64,000 bases of DNA from Norana najaformis (Eukaryota; Annelida; Clitellata; Crassiclitellata; Hormogastridae), in contig OZ029921.1 of assembly GCA_964023275.1 (NCBI GenBank), positions 12,653,806 to 12,717,805 of the forward strand, written 5' to 3'. The notes beneath the pieces were generated by a model. The model was not told where the DNA came from. It saw only the letters and a program-made list of their open reading frames with translations, and made no database searches. The translations under genes were made by a program, and so were the position numbers. Positions 1 to 13,130 of this stretch are shown piece by piece (the first letter of the stretch is position 1; the number at the start of each line of letters is the position of its first letter).

Positions 1-560
1 AGACAAACGGACACAGAAAGACAGATACATGAATATGTACTACAACAGTACATACAGTATGTATTTATAATTATATGGAGGTCGACCAAGCGAACTGAGT
101 CACAGGCTGTTGGACATACAAACTTTAAGCCACACAGGTCGCCAGAGGGCACAGATCTGTAGCAATGTTTGACACAACCCTGAAAAATTATTGGAATGCA
201 GGTCAGACTACTGGCCCTCACATCAAGGCCATCGCCATCTGGATGCCATCTTCGACCAGTCAGGCAGTACGTATGCAAGCCGACCCGCTAAATTAGTCTC
301 TTCAGTTACAAACCATATACATATACCTTATGTACATATGGTTTTGTAAATATGGGGTGGATACATATATACCCATATTCCTATAGTCGCCCTTTATAAT
401 TATAATCCCCACACAGTCTCTGCATCGCTAGCCGAAGAAAGCGCCCTCCGTTAAGTATATGGATATAACATTTCGTTAATTTTGAACAAGTAAAATTTAG
501 GCACACTGCCTTTGAATTTGGTGATACGAAAATAGATAAATTTGGTATAAAACGTAAACG
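1..560. other. No gene recognised
   Basis: This is AT-rich sequence with short ATATAC/GTATAT stretches. No open frame, transposon terminus or RNA gene could be supported. Confidence 0.6.
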
Positions 561-849
561 ACTAGAAGACAGTATTGATGGTGAAATTGCACTTGTGGAG
601 GTAGGCTCATCAGCTTTTCATCACTGTTTGGTGTAGATGCAATGAGGTGAAATTGAAAGCCAGTTACTTAGTTTCCCAAGGTTCAACTCTAGGTATAGAA
701 AATTTTCCTAGTTGACTCAACTATCCGTCCCATCTGTATAGGTACAAGAAAAGAATCACGTAAGCGGATTATATAGTTCCTCTTTGTGTTGACATCCGGT
801 TATAAATGAGAAATTAATAAATTTAAAGCGCTTTTGAGAGGTTATGCGA
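561..849 (+). repeat. Direct repeat, copy 1 (paired with 2231-2512)
   Basis: This 289-bp segment, from ACTAGAAGACAGTATTGATG to TTTGAGAGGTTATGCGA, matches 2231-2512 with scattered substitutions and a short gap near 700. It is followed by GGCGCTATACAAATGC, the kind of 3' terminus seen on L2-like elements here. It may be a SINE-like or L2-tailed repeat. No coding sequence is seen. Confidence 0.85.
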
Positions 850-914
850 GGCGCTATACAAATGCTGTATTACAACAATATGAAATGTAAAATATGAATT
901 TGTTTTCATTTACA

Positions 915-1872
915 CAGTCTGCATTTAAGGCAAGTGACTCAACTCACTAGAGTCTTAAACCAAGTTCAGTCATGGATGGCAGAAAATGGATTGCTCTTAA
1001 ACCCATCCAAAACTGAGTTTCTCCTTTTTGGAACCTCACAGCAACTGACTAAATTTAATTCTTTGACTTCCGTCCATCTAGGCATCTGTGTCGTACAACG
1101 CAACTGTTCAACCCGCAATTTGGGTGTTGTATTTGACTCCAACCTGTCATTCAATGAACATATTAATTCGATATGTAGGTCTGTCCACTACCACATTCGT
1201 GATATCCTCAGGATTAGGCACCACATTCCCTTCCCTGCCCTGGTTTGTTTGGCTAATGCTCTAGTCTCCAGCCGTCTTGACTACTGCAACTCGCTTCTTA
1301 CTGGCATTTCTAAAGCTAATTTGCTGAAGCTTCAAAGAGTCCAGAATACATTGGCAAGAGCTTTCACTAAAACTCCAAAATATGATCATATATCACCAAT
1401 CTTAAATCGTTCCATTGGTTGCCCGTAGAAAAGCGCATATTTTTCAAGACTGGACTAATTGTATTCAAGACTCTACATTTCAGCCAACCTCGCTATCTTT
1501 GCTCTGTACTGACTCCCAAGACTCTACTCGACCAGGTCTTCTAGCTATGTAAATCTGACAATTCCGTGGACAAGAACAGCTCTTGGAAGGCGTGCCTTTT
1601 CTGTCGCTGGTCCTAGACTATGTAACGCTCTTCCGGCAAATGTTCGCTCGGCAAAGTCTGTTTCGGCCTTCAGACTTCGACTAAAAACTCACCTCTTCTT
1701 GAACTCATTTCCTCCGTAGGCTGTCTCTGTGTCTTCTGGACTCCTCTTAGGCTTTTCGACCCGGACTCACCATGGAATTTGACTTGGACAATGACTTTTT
1801 TAGCAGCGACTATCGAACGATGCCTTGAGCATTATTACATTGGCGCTATGGAAGTTCTTAGATTAGATTAGA
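915..1872 (+). mobile_element. 5'-truncated L2-like retrotransposon (family A)
   Basis: The frame at 934-1428 reads the part of RT after the catalytic palm: MAENGLLLNPSKTEFLLFG, RNLGVVFDSNLSF and SSRLDYCNSLLTGISKANL, then LQRVQNTLARAFTKTP. A frameshift near 1410 and stops follow. The C-terminal signature recurs as AFSVAGPRL-like residues near 1600 and RLKTHLF near 1680. The 3' end is GGCGCTATGGAAGTTCTTA with a (GATTA)n tail at 1859-1872. Closely related copies lie on the minus strand at 32270-34240 and 63205-63775. Confidence 0.85.
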
Positions 1873-2230
1873 GTGATAAAAACTGAAGTAGGTGACAGGT
1901 AGTCTGAAACCTACACTAGCGGCTAAGTTTGCTAGAAGAAGCACAATCAGGAAGAACATTTTGGACAAGTTCATTGTCGAATAAATAATTTAGCATTACT
2001 GCCATATTACTGCTGTGTATACTTAAGTTGACATTCCATTGTAAAAAATATTAGCGACATTTCTCATTGTTTGTCTTCCGAGCTTTGGGCTTTGTGTCTG
2101 TCTCCATTAAGCCTACTTCGATCTTGACCCCCATACCAGGGGCTTTGCCTCTGAAACCCAATAGGGCTTCGCATCCAGAGCCCATTATAGGCCCGAGCCC
2201 CCCAATGTTTACGACGGATCGACGCCTCTG

Positions 2231-2688
<458 letters not shown>

Positions 2689-3197
2689 CAATACAAACAG
2701 ATAACTTTCAGAGGCGAGGAAGGCCAGAGTACAGTCTTTATTTATGTATGCATTCATGCACATATGTATTTGGCTACTGATTTAGCGCCTTTAGAGAACC
2801 TTACCAAGCGCTAGCGGGAGGCCAGTTATCGATAAGTAAACCAGCCACAGTTTGCAATCAGCGCATGCCAGCTGGAATAAGCCCTGTTGCACGATGCAGG
2901 ACCTTTAACCCGCTCGTTGTCTATTGAAGCCGAGTTGAGACGTCATACGATAGGCACTGTGTAGATGGGCAAACCGAGTTAACTCTTCCGGCCAAGTACT
3001 GATTTTTGTAGACCTGGGGATACCCTACAAACTGACCCTAGAAGACTGAATCATTCTAGGTTAGCTATTCAGTAATGTTTAGATTATTTTAGATAAGTTA
3101 TACTAGGTGATCTATAAAGGATATCCATTGGTAAAGGCTGTTGACAGTGTTCTAGTCTGAAGAATAACATTCTTTGAGATGATAGAGTGATGGCATC

Positions 3198-3640
3198 GTG
3201 GGGCTTTTAACAGAACAGGCTTTCGAAGAAATCTTTCCCCTGACAATAATAGTCCATCATTGTTTCCAGATTCCAAAATCAATGAGTCGGAGTTTGGACA
3301 GCCATCACAGCACAAGCTATAGCACCTACACCAGAGGTACAGACTCGGCAAATGAAACTGAAACTACTGATGTGTTTGATACTGCTGACTTGTCAGTCTG
3401 GACAAGGAATCATGTTCTAGCACCTACTCGTCATTGTAGACTGTGCTGTAATGAAGTCAGTGACACAGGAAAGATATTGAGAAAGGAATCAAGATAGTTT
3501 TTCCACAAAGTGATGTTGCACTATTTGACTCTTTCCTGTTATTATTGCCTGCTTCAAGAGTTATCATACTAAACTGTAGCATAGTTGTTTGTTCTGAACA
3601 GTGACAATTAGGCTTGTTGTGAACATTTTATGCTTCTACT
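3198..3640 (+). other. Unrecognised open frame with a frame break
   Basis: A 99-codon frame (3198-3497) ends with RHCRLCCNEVSDTGK and a stop. A second frame then continues with DIEKGIKIVFPQSDVALFDS to about 3610. The CRLC start loosely recalls zinc-finger-associated domains, but no further cysteines are placed to confirm it. It could be a pseudogene fragment, an exon of an unknown gene, or chance. No function is assigned. Confidence 0.2.
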
Positions 3641-4929
3641 GTTGGCTTATTAATGTAAACTGGAAAAAATAATCAACTGAATAAGGAACATTTAGTTATC
3701 AGTGAGTCAAACAGTATCTAATAAAAATGTGTTTTTTTAGTAAAATTATTTTCCAAGAGGCTGGTTGTTGATGTTCCCTCTAACCCGCGCGCGCGCACGA
3801 CCTTTGAGGATAGCGTGCACAACAATTCTCCTAGCGCACAAACTTCGTATGCATTCATGTTATTTCAAAGTTAAATTTAGTTCCTTGTTACAGCGGTTTA
3901 TATATTTGGCCCACTATGTTCAGAAGGTCAAAACAAGACCCAAAGTGGCGAAACCATATGACATGTCCTCCCAGAGTCTGCACACTGCACAATAATCCGG
4001 CCCACATTACAATATACGCTGGAGCAATAGCGGCTACTACTTGCGACCTACGGCAGCGAGCGCGCTCATGTGAGCCTCATGAGCACGATTGTCTGGACTC
4101 TGAACTTTAGCCTCTATAGGTTTCATATGATGGATGTTCCGGGGTCAAGGGATTTAAGACTAGATATTTACCCTTTTGAAATTAAATATATTAAAAAATA
4201 AAATTTAAAACGAAAATTCTTTGGCTTTTGGCTAGAGAGACAGAGTGGCTAAACAAATATATATGCAAATATATATGCATTGTTGCATGCAGTGCTTACG
4301 TTGGGGCCAAGTAGATAAAGTTGTTGTAAGCCTACTCCTCTTCTACGTTTTTGGCAAGAAATCCGACCGTATGTGAAGGATTGTGCTTAATTTGGCTCAT
4401 GAATAGGTTTTGGTTTTGGTCCTGAGTGACCGTTGTTGTTGTTACCAGTCTGTTCGACATGCATCCTCCTGCTTGTTTGACTTTTCTGAGTCCTTTTTTG
4501 TCACCATCTGTTGGTGAATGTTGTTGCTTTCTCCTCCTGTGGCTGTTCGATGGGTTTTGTTGCCGCCTGCGGTCGACGTCTGGTTATTATGTAGGGCTAA
4601 GTCTGTTCCGCTTGTACATAAACAGTAGGTCTATATGGAATACATATAAACTGTCAGTTCCTAATCTCTCAGACCAACATCACTGTCCTATATTCTTTGG
4701 CACAAGATAACAAGATAACGAGATAACGAGATAAGCCTATTTCTACATCAAACACAGGCAGTTTCCTTTTCTTCTGTATTTAAATCTATCGTTTTCAAAG
4801 AACAAACGTTATCATATGTACAGTTTCTAGCTCAACCAAACAGCAGTCATCACTTCGAAGAGCTATCTACAACTGGCTTAAAATCTATGTACAAAGAGAC
4901 ATATTTAATATATATGCACATTCAAACTC

Positions 4930-4930
<1 letters not shown>
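3640..4930. other. No gene recognised
   Basis: Mixed AT-rich sequence with a short CG-alternating run (CGCGCGCGCGC near 3788) and GATAACGAGATAACGAGATAA near 4708. No reliable coding or transposon signal was seen. Confidence 0.5.

Positions 4931-4961
<31 letters not shown>
4931..4961. repeat. (AAT)n microsatellite
   Basis: About ten AAT triplets. They are followed by sequence without a recognised gene. Confidence 0.95.
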
Positions 4962-4962
<1 letters not shown>

Positions 4963-5326
4963 TTTGTGGTGCCGAATCCAGACGAGGATTAGCCGTTCCA
5001 GAGTCCCTCTCTCTTTTTCTCCGGAAATTTTTGAACAACCAAGGGATTATACTTACCTTGGTAAAAAAAATAATAATACGATCTATAGAGAGCCGTAGTA
5101 TGGCCGAGGCCGAAAAATAGCTACCTGCCTTTCAACAACTGGAATCCCAAGTCGCACACATTCCATTCAACACATCTCAGCCATAATTAATAACGCTGAC
5201 ATTAACCCCCTTCCTTTCCTGAAGTGAGCAAATAATTATAAGAAATTTGCGAACTTGCACTAAATGGAACACACGAAACAAAGCAATCAAATCTATCCCA
5301 ACCATCTACCTACATTACATTGTCAT

Positions 5327-5345
5327 CGGGGGGGGGGGGGGGGGT
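5327..5345. repeat. Poly(G) tract
   Basis: A run of about 17 G on the plus strand. It lies at the RNase H-side end of the decayed Gypsy element and interrupts its frame. Such a run is prone to copy-number and sequencing error. Confidence 0.9.
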
Positions 5346-5349
5346 AATC

Positions 5350-8300
5350 GTGAACAACGTTCAAACGTCCCTCTTAAAACTTACGTCTACACCAAAGTGT
5401 GCAATGCCAATGCCCATCGCACCAGCTTAGCAGAATTTGACCCTGGCTCTGTCAATTAAATCAAAGGATTGTGATCTGTAAAACAATAATTCTCAAACCA
5501 AGTATAATGTCTCAGTTTCGATAATGCCCAAACAATAGCACAGGTTTCCTTTTCACCCATAGCCCATCTCCGTTGAGTATTACAATTGAAAAACTCATGA
5601 TCACATTTTCACTATAGCAAGTGAAGCTTTAAAACAATTTCATACTCAATCAAAATTAGTTGTTTCTGTTGGATGGGTGTCATGTGTTTTATTTGTTCGT
5701 AGTCAACATTAAGAGTTTTCTTTTTGTCAATAATATCAATATTTACAGGGAAATCCGTGACTGTTCAAAAATCTTCGTCCTCCTCGAAAATTAACCCACG
5801 ACTTAATGATCGAGTGACATAATATTCACAGTTTGTTCGCATGTACAATTCTTCCATATCTATCAAATAAGAATATTTCGATCTTCTCTGCTGTACAACA
5901 CATGATCCATGTCATCGCAAAATTAACTTGTTTGTTGAAGTTGGATAAAACACAATGACATTCTTTCCTGTTTCGAAGGATTTGTCTTTCGCCGTCTTAT
6001 TATATTGATTTTCTTTTCTGAGTGACTTTTCTGCAAAAGAAAGTGCTTTTCATCTTCTCTCTAAATTTTTAAAGATATTTCCATGGTTTCATTCCAATAC
6101 GTGGAGGCAAATTTATCTCTTTTGAACAACTCACTTTTAAATTAGTCAGTGGACGTAGAGGTGTCCTTCCATATACCAACATATAAGAAGTAATTCCTGT
6201 CGACGCACTGAAAACTTTGCATAATGCCCAGATGCAAACGGTTTTAACTCATGCCATTGTCTCGGATTATCTACAATAACATGATGAGTCTTGATTCTTG
6301 AATTATTGGTACGATCTTTCTACTGCTCCGGCTGTTTCTGGATGTCCTGGAATGTCAAATTTTGGACTACAACCCATTAATCTAAAAACTTCTTACATCA
6401 AACTCGCAGTAAAGTTCGTTCCTTGATAACTTGTGATCACTGAACTGATTGTACTCCAACATTTACAAACAATTACACTAGTGCATCACATACTGGTTTT
6501 GCTGTGAGTGACTTAATTAGAAATACTGTGGGCCTTCGAGTACATGAGTCTACAATACAAAGACAATACTTATGCCCAGCTGCTGAATTAGTATCAGTCG
6601 ACTCAATTACATGCATAGTCATTCTTCGAAATGTTGTCTTCTCGCAGTATTGGTGTGATCACCTAACTTTTTGCTGTCCCTGACAATTTTCACAACACTT
6701 TCAAAACCTTGCAATTTCTCGTCGCATCTTAGGCCATGCAAATGATAACTTGATTCTTTCTCTGGTCTTCTCTTCACCAAGATGTTCATCAAAGACAGAT
6801 TTGTGTCAAAGAAGAGAAGGATCCGAGTGATGGAGTTAGTACACAACTCTGTCTTTGGTGAATATCTTGGCGGAGAAGACCTCCAGCCACACACTGCAAA
6901 CTTACCTTTCAAACCTGTTCTACATTCGTACCATTAAGTAACTCTTCACTAGTTACCAGGTATTTCCGTGCCTGAATCTATCAAAGCCTTCACATTAACT
7001 TGTCTAAGTTGTCTTCCTTCGTTCGCACTACAAATTTCTACATCAGCACACGGTAACAATGCTTTCTTTATCACTCTACTGTTATATTTTCCATTGTTTC
7101 CTTCTGAATTTATGTATTAAACAATCCTTTTCTTTGTACACCACATTTCATAACAGATTTCACTTCGGTCTTCTGAGTAACTTTTTCTTCTCTTCCATTT
7201 TCATGAACACTGGCAACCTGAATTCGATCGCTGTTGTTTGATCTGGGTGTACCGCAAACTTATTTGCATTAAATGTACAATTCGCTGGCATTCTGCAGTC
7301 TTTAACCAAGTCCCTATCTGATGCACAATTATGTCAACGTTTTACCAGCATTCCTCTAGGTTCACTGCCTTCTCTGTCCATTCTTTCTTCACAAACGTCT
7401 GTAGTGGCACACTATACAAACTGCGGTCCAATATAATTTCCTGTCTCTTGTCTTGTCTAATTTGAGTAGATGTTTTCACACTTTTACTCTTAAACTGATT
7501 CCCTGTTGTTTTATCAACCTTCCATTTTGCATTTACATTTGGATTTCCTTCCCAACGCTCATAATTTATTTTAGCAGTAAATGCTTAACCAATCCTATTG
7601 TTAACATGTATGTCAGCTATAATTGTGACAACACTGGCCTCAAAACATTCAGTTCCTTCCTTTGACAATACAAACCTTGGTGGTAACGATTCTTTCAATT
7701 TATCCGGTAATAAAAAAATCAAATAACTTCTCATAACTTTGTAAATCTTTCTGCTTCTGGATGTTTTGGAATGTCAAATTTCTGCTTCTAACGTTATAAT
7801 TCAAAAAATGTTCAATCTAACCGTGATCACGGTAGCCTATATGTTTCAACTGCTGTCTTTTCTGGCATTTACAAATTGAGACCTATACTCGCTTGGTGCC
7901 AATTTAAATCCTTTCAACAAGTGGTGTTTAACGTTACCATGAGCATCAAAATTAGCAAATGATAATCTGTTTAGAACTGTTCGGGCTTTCGGTGTCAATA
8001 ATGGGAGTAACAACTTCACCCGAAACTGTTCATCTACATTAAAACTATGGAATGCATTTTTCACTGTTTCAAAAATAAAATGGAACTTCCATTATGCCAA
8101 ACGGCGTTTGAGGCAACACATGTTTCATCGCATCACCTATTTTCTTAATTTCGCTTCTCTTCCCGTTTTTCCCTTCTTTTTACTGCTTCTCTGTTTAGTC
8201 TATTTTTGCTGTATTTTCTCTTAATCTTCAACTCTAAGTCTTTCTTCTTCGATCTTTCTCTCTAACAACTCGATTTGTTTCTCGCTCGTTAACAATATCT

Positions 8301-8725
8301 TTCAACTGTGTTTTCTTCAATGTTGTTTTTACATGTTCTATTGCTAAACGTTCTTGCCTTTCCGCTTCCGCTCGTTCCAAACTCTGTTTCTGCATTTTCA
8401 GCTCTTCCTGTCTGGCCTGTTTCATGCGATCAATCATTACAACATTCATGCTAGTTCATTTTCTTCCTCACGCTGTTGCTTCTCTTCAAGCTGTTGCATT
8501 CGAATCTTTTCATCAATTTTTCTCACCTTCTCTCAAATTGAATCAGTTGCTTAAGCCTTCTAAGTTCAGCCTCTTTTCGATCTGCCTTCAGTTGTTCCAA
8601 CTGAATTGCAATTCAAGTTCTTCTCTTCGAGCTTGTTCCGCAGTATCCTTTTCTTCTTGTCTATTACGCCCCGTTTCTCTTCTGCAGTTTCTTCTTCTCA
8701 AACCTCTTAGCCAAACCTCGCCATG
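5350..8725 (-). mobile_element. Decayed Ty3/Gypsy-like LTR retrotransposon, order gag-PR-INT-(RT lost)-RNase H
   Basis: Reading the minus strand from 8725 down, a charged coiled-coil gag N-terminus (8234-8725, stops and frameshifts) is followed by a gag core at 7846-8064 (LLPLLTPKARTVLNRLSF ... FKLAPSEYRSQF). An aspartic protease follows at about 6970-7010 (VKALIDSGTEI). Integrase follows: KTRERI..SF.WPKM and CENCQ (zinc-binding part) at about 6680-6790, STDTNSAAGHKYCL near 6550-6600, GHPETAGAVER at 6319-6350, and a C-terminal STNKL...YSYLIDM segment near 5850-5950. RNase H comes last (EKETCAIVWALSKLRHY, TDHNPL, AKLVRWALAL; about 5400-5570). Almost all of RT is missing. Many stops show it is long dead. 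LTRs were not identified. Confidence 0.8.
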
Positions 8726-9341
8726 ATACAGATAAATTACTATAGGCTGCAAATATTAGTTAAATTGCAATTCAGATCATACACAGCATGAAACCTATTA
8801 AAATGCCGACTCGGATTTTGTATTCGTTTTCCCTTGAAATTTCTATGGCGCACCGCACATCACTCGCCCCTTCGTGTTTAGACGCTCCTGGTAGGCCTAC
8901 ACGAGGACCTAAAATGACGTCGCATCCACTGCACTGAAAAATGAGTAGGGGTGAGAGTATATGTTTACTATAGAGTATAGAAAAACCTGTAGACCTGCAC
9001 AATATATGTCAAACACCACAATAACGCGGTTAGGGTTTCTTGTTTTGTTGCTAAAATCTGTTGTATCTTCACATTAGTCAAAAGATCTTTCAATCCTGGA
9101 TACAGGATAGAGGTAAAAGTGAAAAAATATGCTGTGGACTAAGGTATTTTAGCACTCGCCTAACCAACATCCGTAGGAAGATGTCATGTTGCCGCTGCTT
9201 GGCGAATTACTTTGTCGCAGTGAGAGAGACTTGCATCAGGCGCTCCAATCGATAGGCGACATCACCTCGTTGTTGTGCCGGGAGTTAATTGGCCAAATTT
9301 CACTTTTATTCAGACCAATGCTAGATGTAATTGAAGCCGAC

Positions 9342-9535
9342 GTCTCTCTCTCTCTTTCTCTTTCTCTCTCTCTCTCTTTCTATATATATCTCTCTAATTC
9401 GTTATCTTTTCCCTTTCTTTTTATCTCTCCCCTTTTCCTCTGCGGCTTCTTTCTCTCTTTCCTCTCTTCTACTCTTTCCTCTTCATCCTCCTCCTCCCCT
9501 TCTCCTCTTCCTCGTTTCTTCTCCCTATCTCAGTG
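9342..9535. repeat. (CT)n and pyrimidine-rich tract
   Basis: TCTC repeats from 9342 to about 9400 grade into almost pure C/T sequence to 9535 on the plus strand. Long frames over it are composition artefacts. Confidence 0.95.
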
Positions 9536-10310
9536 ATGCAAAGAACAAGGCCTTCGTTCAGTGCGCTGGTCTGTATATACCACGCCTACCGCTGCGCATG
9601 CTCATATATACCACAACCACTGGAACACCATTAGCCAAAAGATCCAGCTATCTGGTATGCATTCTGCTTATAAAATCAGACATGCGCCTAATCAGTAGGA
9701 AACACAGTTGGTATGAGCTATGCCCGAATAGTCTGCTCGGCTTATTAGCTCGAATAGCTTTAGTAACTCGGAAATACGCCCCTGACGCGCTTACTTCTAG
9801 AACCTAAGGAGATACGACCACGATTTACGTCTTCGGCGACGAAAGCTCCGATGGCTGCAGTCGTGAACGAAGAAACGGCAGAATGTGCAGGAACGCCTCA
9901 GTCGACATCGCCGCCCACAGTCATCTAGATGCAGCGCATCTAGAACCAAAGGAACGCGGTCGCGCAGCGGGTTAATTGAAAATACACGACTTGGCGTGTA
10001 AAGTCAAAGGAAACGGAAAATCCCACAAGACCGAGTCCAAGGGGGCACTGCAGCTGTCAGTAGATCATTCCGACTAAAACACTTCAAACGGAAACAACGT
10101 GATAGGTCGACAGCTGCACCAACATGCCAAGACACAAATAAACCATTCGTCGATGCAACGGTTTAAGATACCGCTGGGAAATACTAGTGACATTCATTCA
10201 ACTTTGCCGACTGTGTCCGCGCGTCATAAATAGGATCTAACAAAAACTCTTACAAGCCAACTGCTACAAAATTGTCGAGCGAGCTAACATATAACCAGTA
10301 AGATCTAGAT
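9536..10310. other. No gene recognised
   Basis: GC is somewhat higher than in the surroundings. A frame to 9807 has no recognisable motif. No transposon ends were identified. The segment may be the degraded 5' part of the following L2-like element, but nothing confirms this. Confidence 0.4.
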
Positions 10311-10319
10311 AAGGACTGT

Positions 10320-12096
10320 CTGACTAATTATTGACCTACTTCCAACCTGAATGATATCTCTAAACTGCTAGAACGCCTATTTCTAGTATGTCTTCAAGGG
10401 CATATAACATCTCCAAATTTTAGTCCTTTTCAGTCGGCTTATCATAAACATCATTCAGCTGAGACTGCTCTTACTGGCACACTTAACTTATTTCATTGTA
10501 TCTCTTGATTTAAATGCTGCATTTGATACTAAAGATATGGTATCTTGTTGTCTCGACTTTATACATCTTTTGGAATTACTGGTTCTGCTCTTCCCTTGAT
10601 ATCTTCTTATGTCAATGATCGTTCTCACCGAGTGGCAATTAACTCATCTCGCTATAATCCTATTGCCTGTCATTCAGGTGTACCTCAGGGTTCGGTCCTC
10701 GGCCCTTTCTTTTATCTATCTTTATTTCGCCCATTTGTCAATTGCACGCATGCATAATACAGAGGTCCAGCAATATGCTGATGATACTCAACTCTACGTC
10801 GCTTTCTCTGCAACAGATCCTCAGCTAAAACTGAACCTGAACTTTAATGACCTTACAAACAAACCAAAGAAGTCGGAGGCAATTCTGTTTACTTCTCATC
10901 AGCATATGCAGTCTTTCTCTTTACATTCATCTGTTGACCTTGCAGTTCTGTCTCGCGCTTATAAAAGATACTTATTTACTTAGGAACCAAAATCCTATCA
11001 TCTGACAAAATAGAAACTCTTGGTGTTACCAATGACAACAACCGAATTGTTTCAACAACTCCATAAATCATCTTCTTCGTACGGTTACCCAGATCTCCTC
11101 ATGGATGACATCTAATCTCCTATACTTGAAACCATCCAAAACCGAATTCATACTTATAGGCCTACTCGATTCCTCTATCTCTCTCAGCCTGGACTCTGCC
11201 TTCGCACACACCTTTAACACTAACTCTTCTGTCTGTAACCTAGGTGTGATCTTCGACCAAAACCTCAGTTTCTCTTATCACATTACCCATCTCTCCCGCT
11301 CTTGCTTTATGCATATCGGTGACCTTTGCAGAATCCGCCCTATGCTTGACTTTAAAACTGCATCAACCATCACCACATTCATAGTCCATGCTGAATTAGA
11401 CTATTGCAATTCATTATTCCTGAACATAGGCTCCACCCAAATAAGCCGCCTTCAAGCCACACAGAATGCTCTTGCTCGTGCTGTCACCAAAACCCCCAAA
11501 CACCATCACATAACTCCTGTTCTTAAATCACTACACTGGCTTAAAATACCTGAACGAATTGAGTACAATGTCCTATCACTTACCTACAACACACTTCAAT
11601 CTTCCCAACCCTCCTATCTTCGTCAATACAACCGCTTCGCTCAACCCGCTCCTCTTCTGCCCTAACACTTCTCCGCCCTCCCGTCACCTCATCCTTAAAA
11701 TTTGGCAATCGTTTCATAGCCATAGCTGCCCCACCACTCTGGAATAAACTCCACCCACAACTGCGACAGTTTTCTGACCATCATAAAAACTCATCGATGC
11801 CCCACCGCTTGCAAATTCTGCATTGGCCTTTCACTCAAAGCTGAAAACATTCCTCTTTCACAGATCCTATCCTGACACCACTTCTTCCTCTCATCTCTGT
11901 CTCTCCTCTCCAACCCCAAACACCATCCCCATAGCTGCCATGCTGTCTCTCCGTCTGACTTTTGGATCTTGACCTGGAACCGAACCCATTTGCCTATCGA
12001 TTTTGTTTTGACTGAGCGCCTGTGAATAAGCTAGTCCCCGCGACGTGCCTTTCGTTGGGTGCTGTAGAAATCTCCGAATTTCGATTACGATTACCT
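10320..12096 (+). mobile_element. Decayed L2-like retrotransposon (family B), RT and 3' end
   Basis: Fragments in shifting frames give SPFQSAYHKHHSAETALTGT (RT finger), a degraded DLNAAFD equivalent near 10510, GVPQGSVLGPF and QQYADDTQLYVAF (palm with intact YADD). Then come LKPSKTEFILIG, NLGVIFDQNLSF, AELDYCNSLFL and LQATQNALARAVTKTP within the 186-codon frame at 11105-11665. A decayed C-terminus follows, and the end is near GATTACGATTACC at 12083-12096. Several frameshifts make it non-functional. Confidence 0.85.
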
Positions 12097-12099
12097 TAC

Positions 12100-12755
12100 C
12101 ATGACTTCACATATATCTCTTCTTAGCAGGTTTTGTTTCCACGATATCAAGGCATTTCATCACATCAGACGTTCTCTGACGGATGACTTGGCTAAAACAG
12201 TGGCTCGTGCACTTGTTAGTTCTCGATTAGACTATGCAAATGCGGTGTTACATAGTATATCCTCTTTTAATCTAAAAAAGCTCCGGAGGGTTTAAAACTC
12301 TTTCTGGAGTTTTTCTTCTTCATCAAATGCAATAGGTCACCTTCGTGAACTTCAGGGGCTTCATGTTGTATTAAGTTTAAATTCCATGCCTGACCTTTAA
12401 GGCTCAGAACACTGGCCTTCCATCATGTCTTATTACATTGCTGGCTCCATATCACCCTCCTAGATTCTTGCATTCTTCTTATACTGGTTTATTGCAAGAA
12501 CAAATGTAGGATCATGTGCTTTTAGCTGATGTGCTTCTCGTATTTGAAATTGTCTACCACAAAAGGCTTAACTTGCAAACTAGCTATCATCTTTTAAATC
12601 ACTTGTTAAGACTCACATTTTTACCCTGGGTTTGCATGATTCCATCTTGTCCCCCTAGCGAACACACATCCTAGCCTCAGATTTAGATGTATTGAGTCTA
12701 CTGACATAACGCGCACAATAAGTGCTTAAAATAAAATAAACAAATAAATTTTAAC
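12100..12755 (+). mobile_element. L2-like retrotransposon 3' fragment (family C)
   Basis: The 64-codon frame at 12101-12295 reads HISLLSRFCFHDIKAFHHIR, then KTVARALVSSRLDYANAVL and LKKLRRV, the thumb-side region of an L2/CR1-group RT. After stops, degraded C-terminal sequence follows. The 3' end is A-rich: AAAATAAAATAAACAAATAAA at about 12728-12750. It abuts the preceding family B element directly. Confidence 0.75.
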
Positions 12756-12944
12756 TAACGCCAAAGCGCGCTAATAGTTACAGATGCAGGAAAAGCTCCA
12801 TGTCAACGTTGTATGTTCCCTTTTAAATAAGCGCGCGTTTGTATCAGAATTTTCTATAACGCTTATTCGATGTTAATCGACGAGTCGTTGGGTTGTCGAT
12901 TTGTTTGTTATTGATTAGTGATGCCGGCGCTAAGGCGCGAATTT

Positions 12945-13130
12945 TTGTGACGTAACATCAATGAGTTATCTGGTTGTTTACTTTTTTATGATTGGTCAGC
13001 GTTCGCGCATGTTTTAAATATACAATTTTTATTGGTCGATGTTTGCGAGCATTGTCTGATGTCAGCGATGACCGTTAACTTAGCGAGAAACAACATATAT
13101 AAAGCGGACGCAAATGCATCGTGGGCAGCA
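12945..13130 (+). promoter_or_regulatory. Promoter-like cluster (CRE-like, CCAAT-type, TATA)
   Basis: The segment contains TGACGTAAC near 12949, two inverted CCAAT boxes (ATTGGTC near 12991 and 13031) and ACATATATAAAGCGG, a canonical TATA box, near 13095. About 220 bp further on, CTACAATTTTGGCGAGTAAACGG (13319 on) resembles the LTR-end/primer-binding context of LTR retrotransposons, so this may be an LTR promoter. No downstream gene with a convincing start was recognised. The function is inferred from motif grouping only. Confidence 0.35.

Noticed and set aside
9186..9807. Long Ser/Leu/Pro-rich frames
   Set aside because: They run over a pyrimidine-only tract and reflect composition, not coding.
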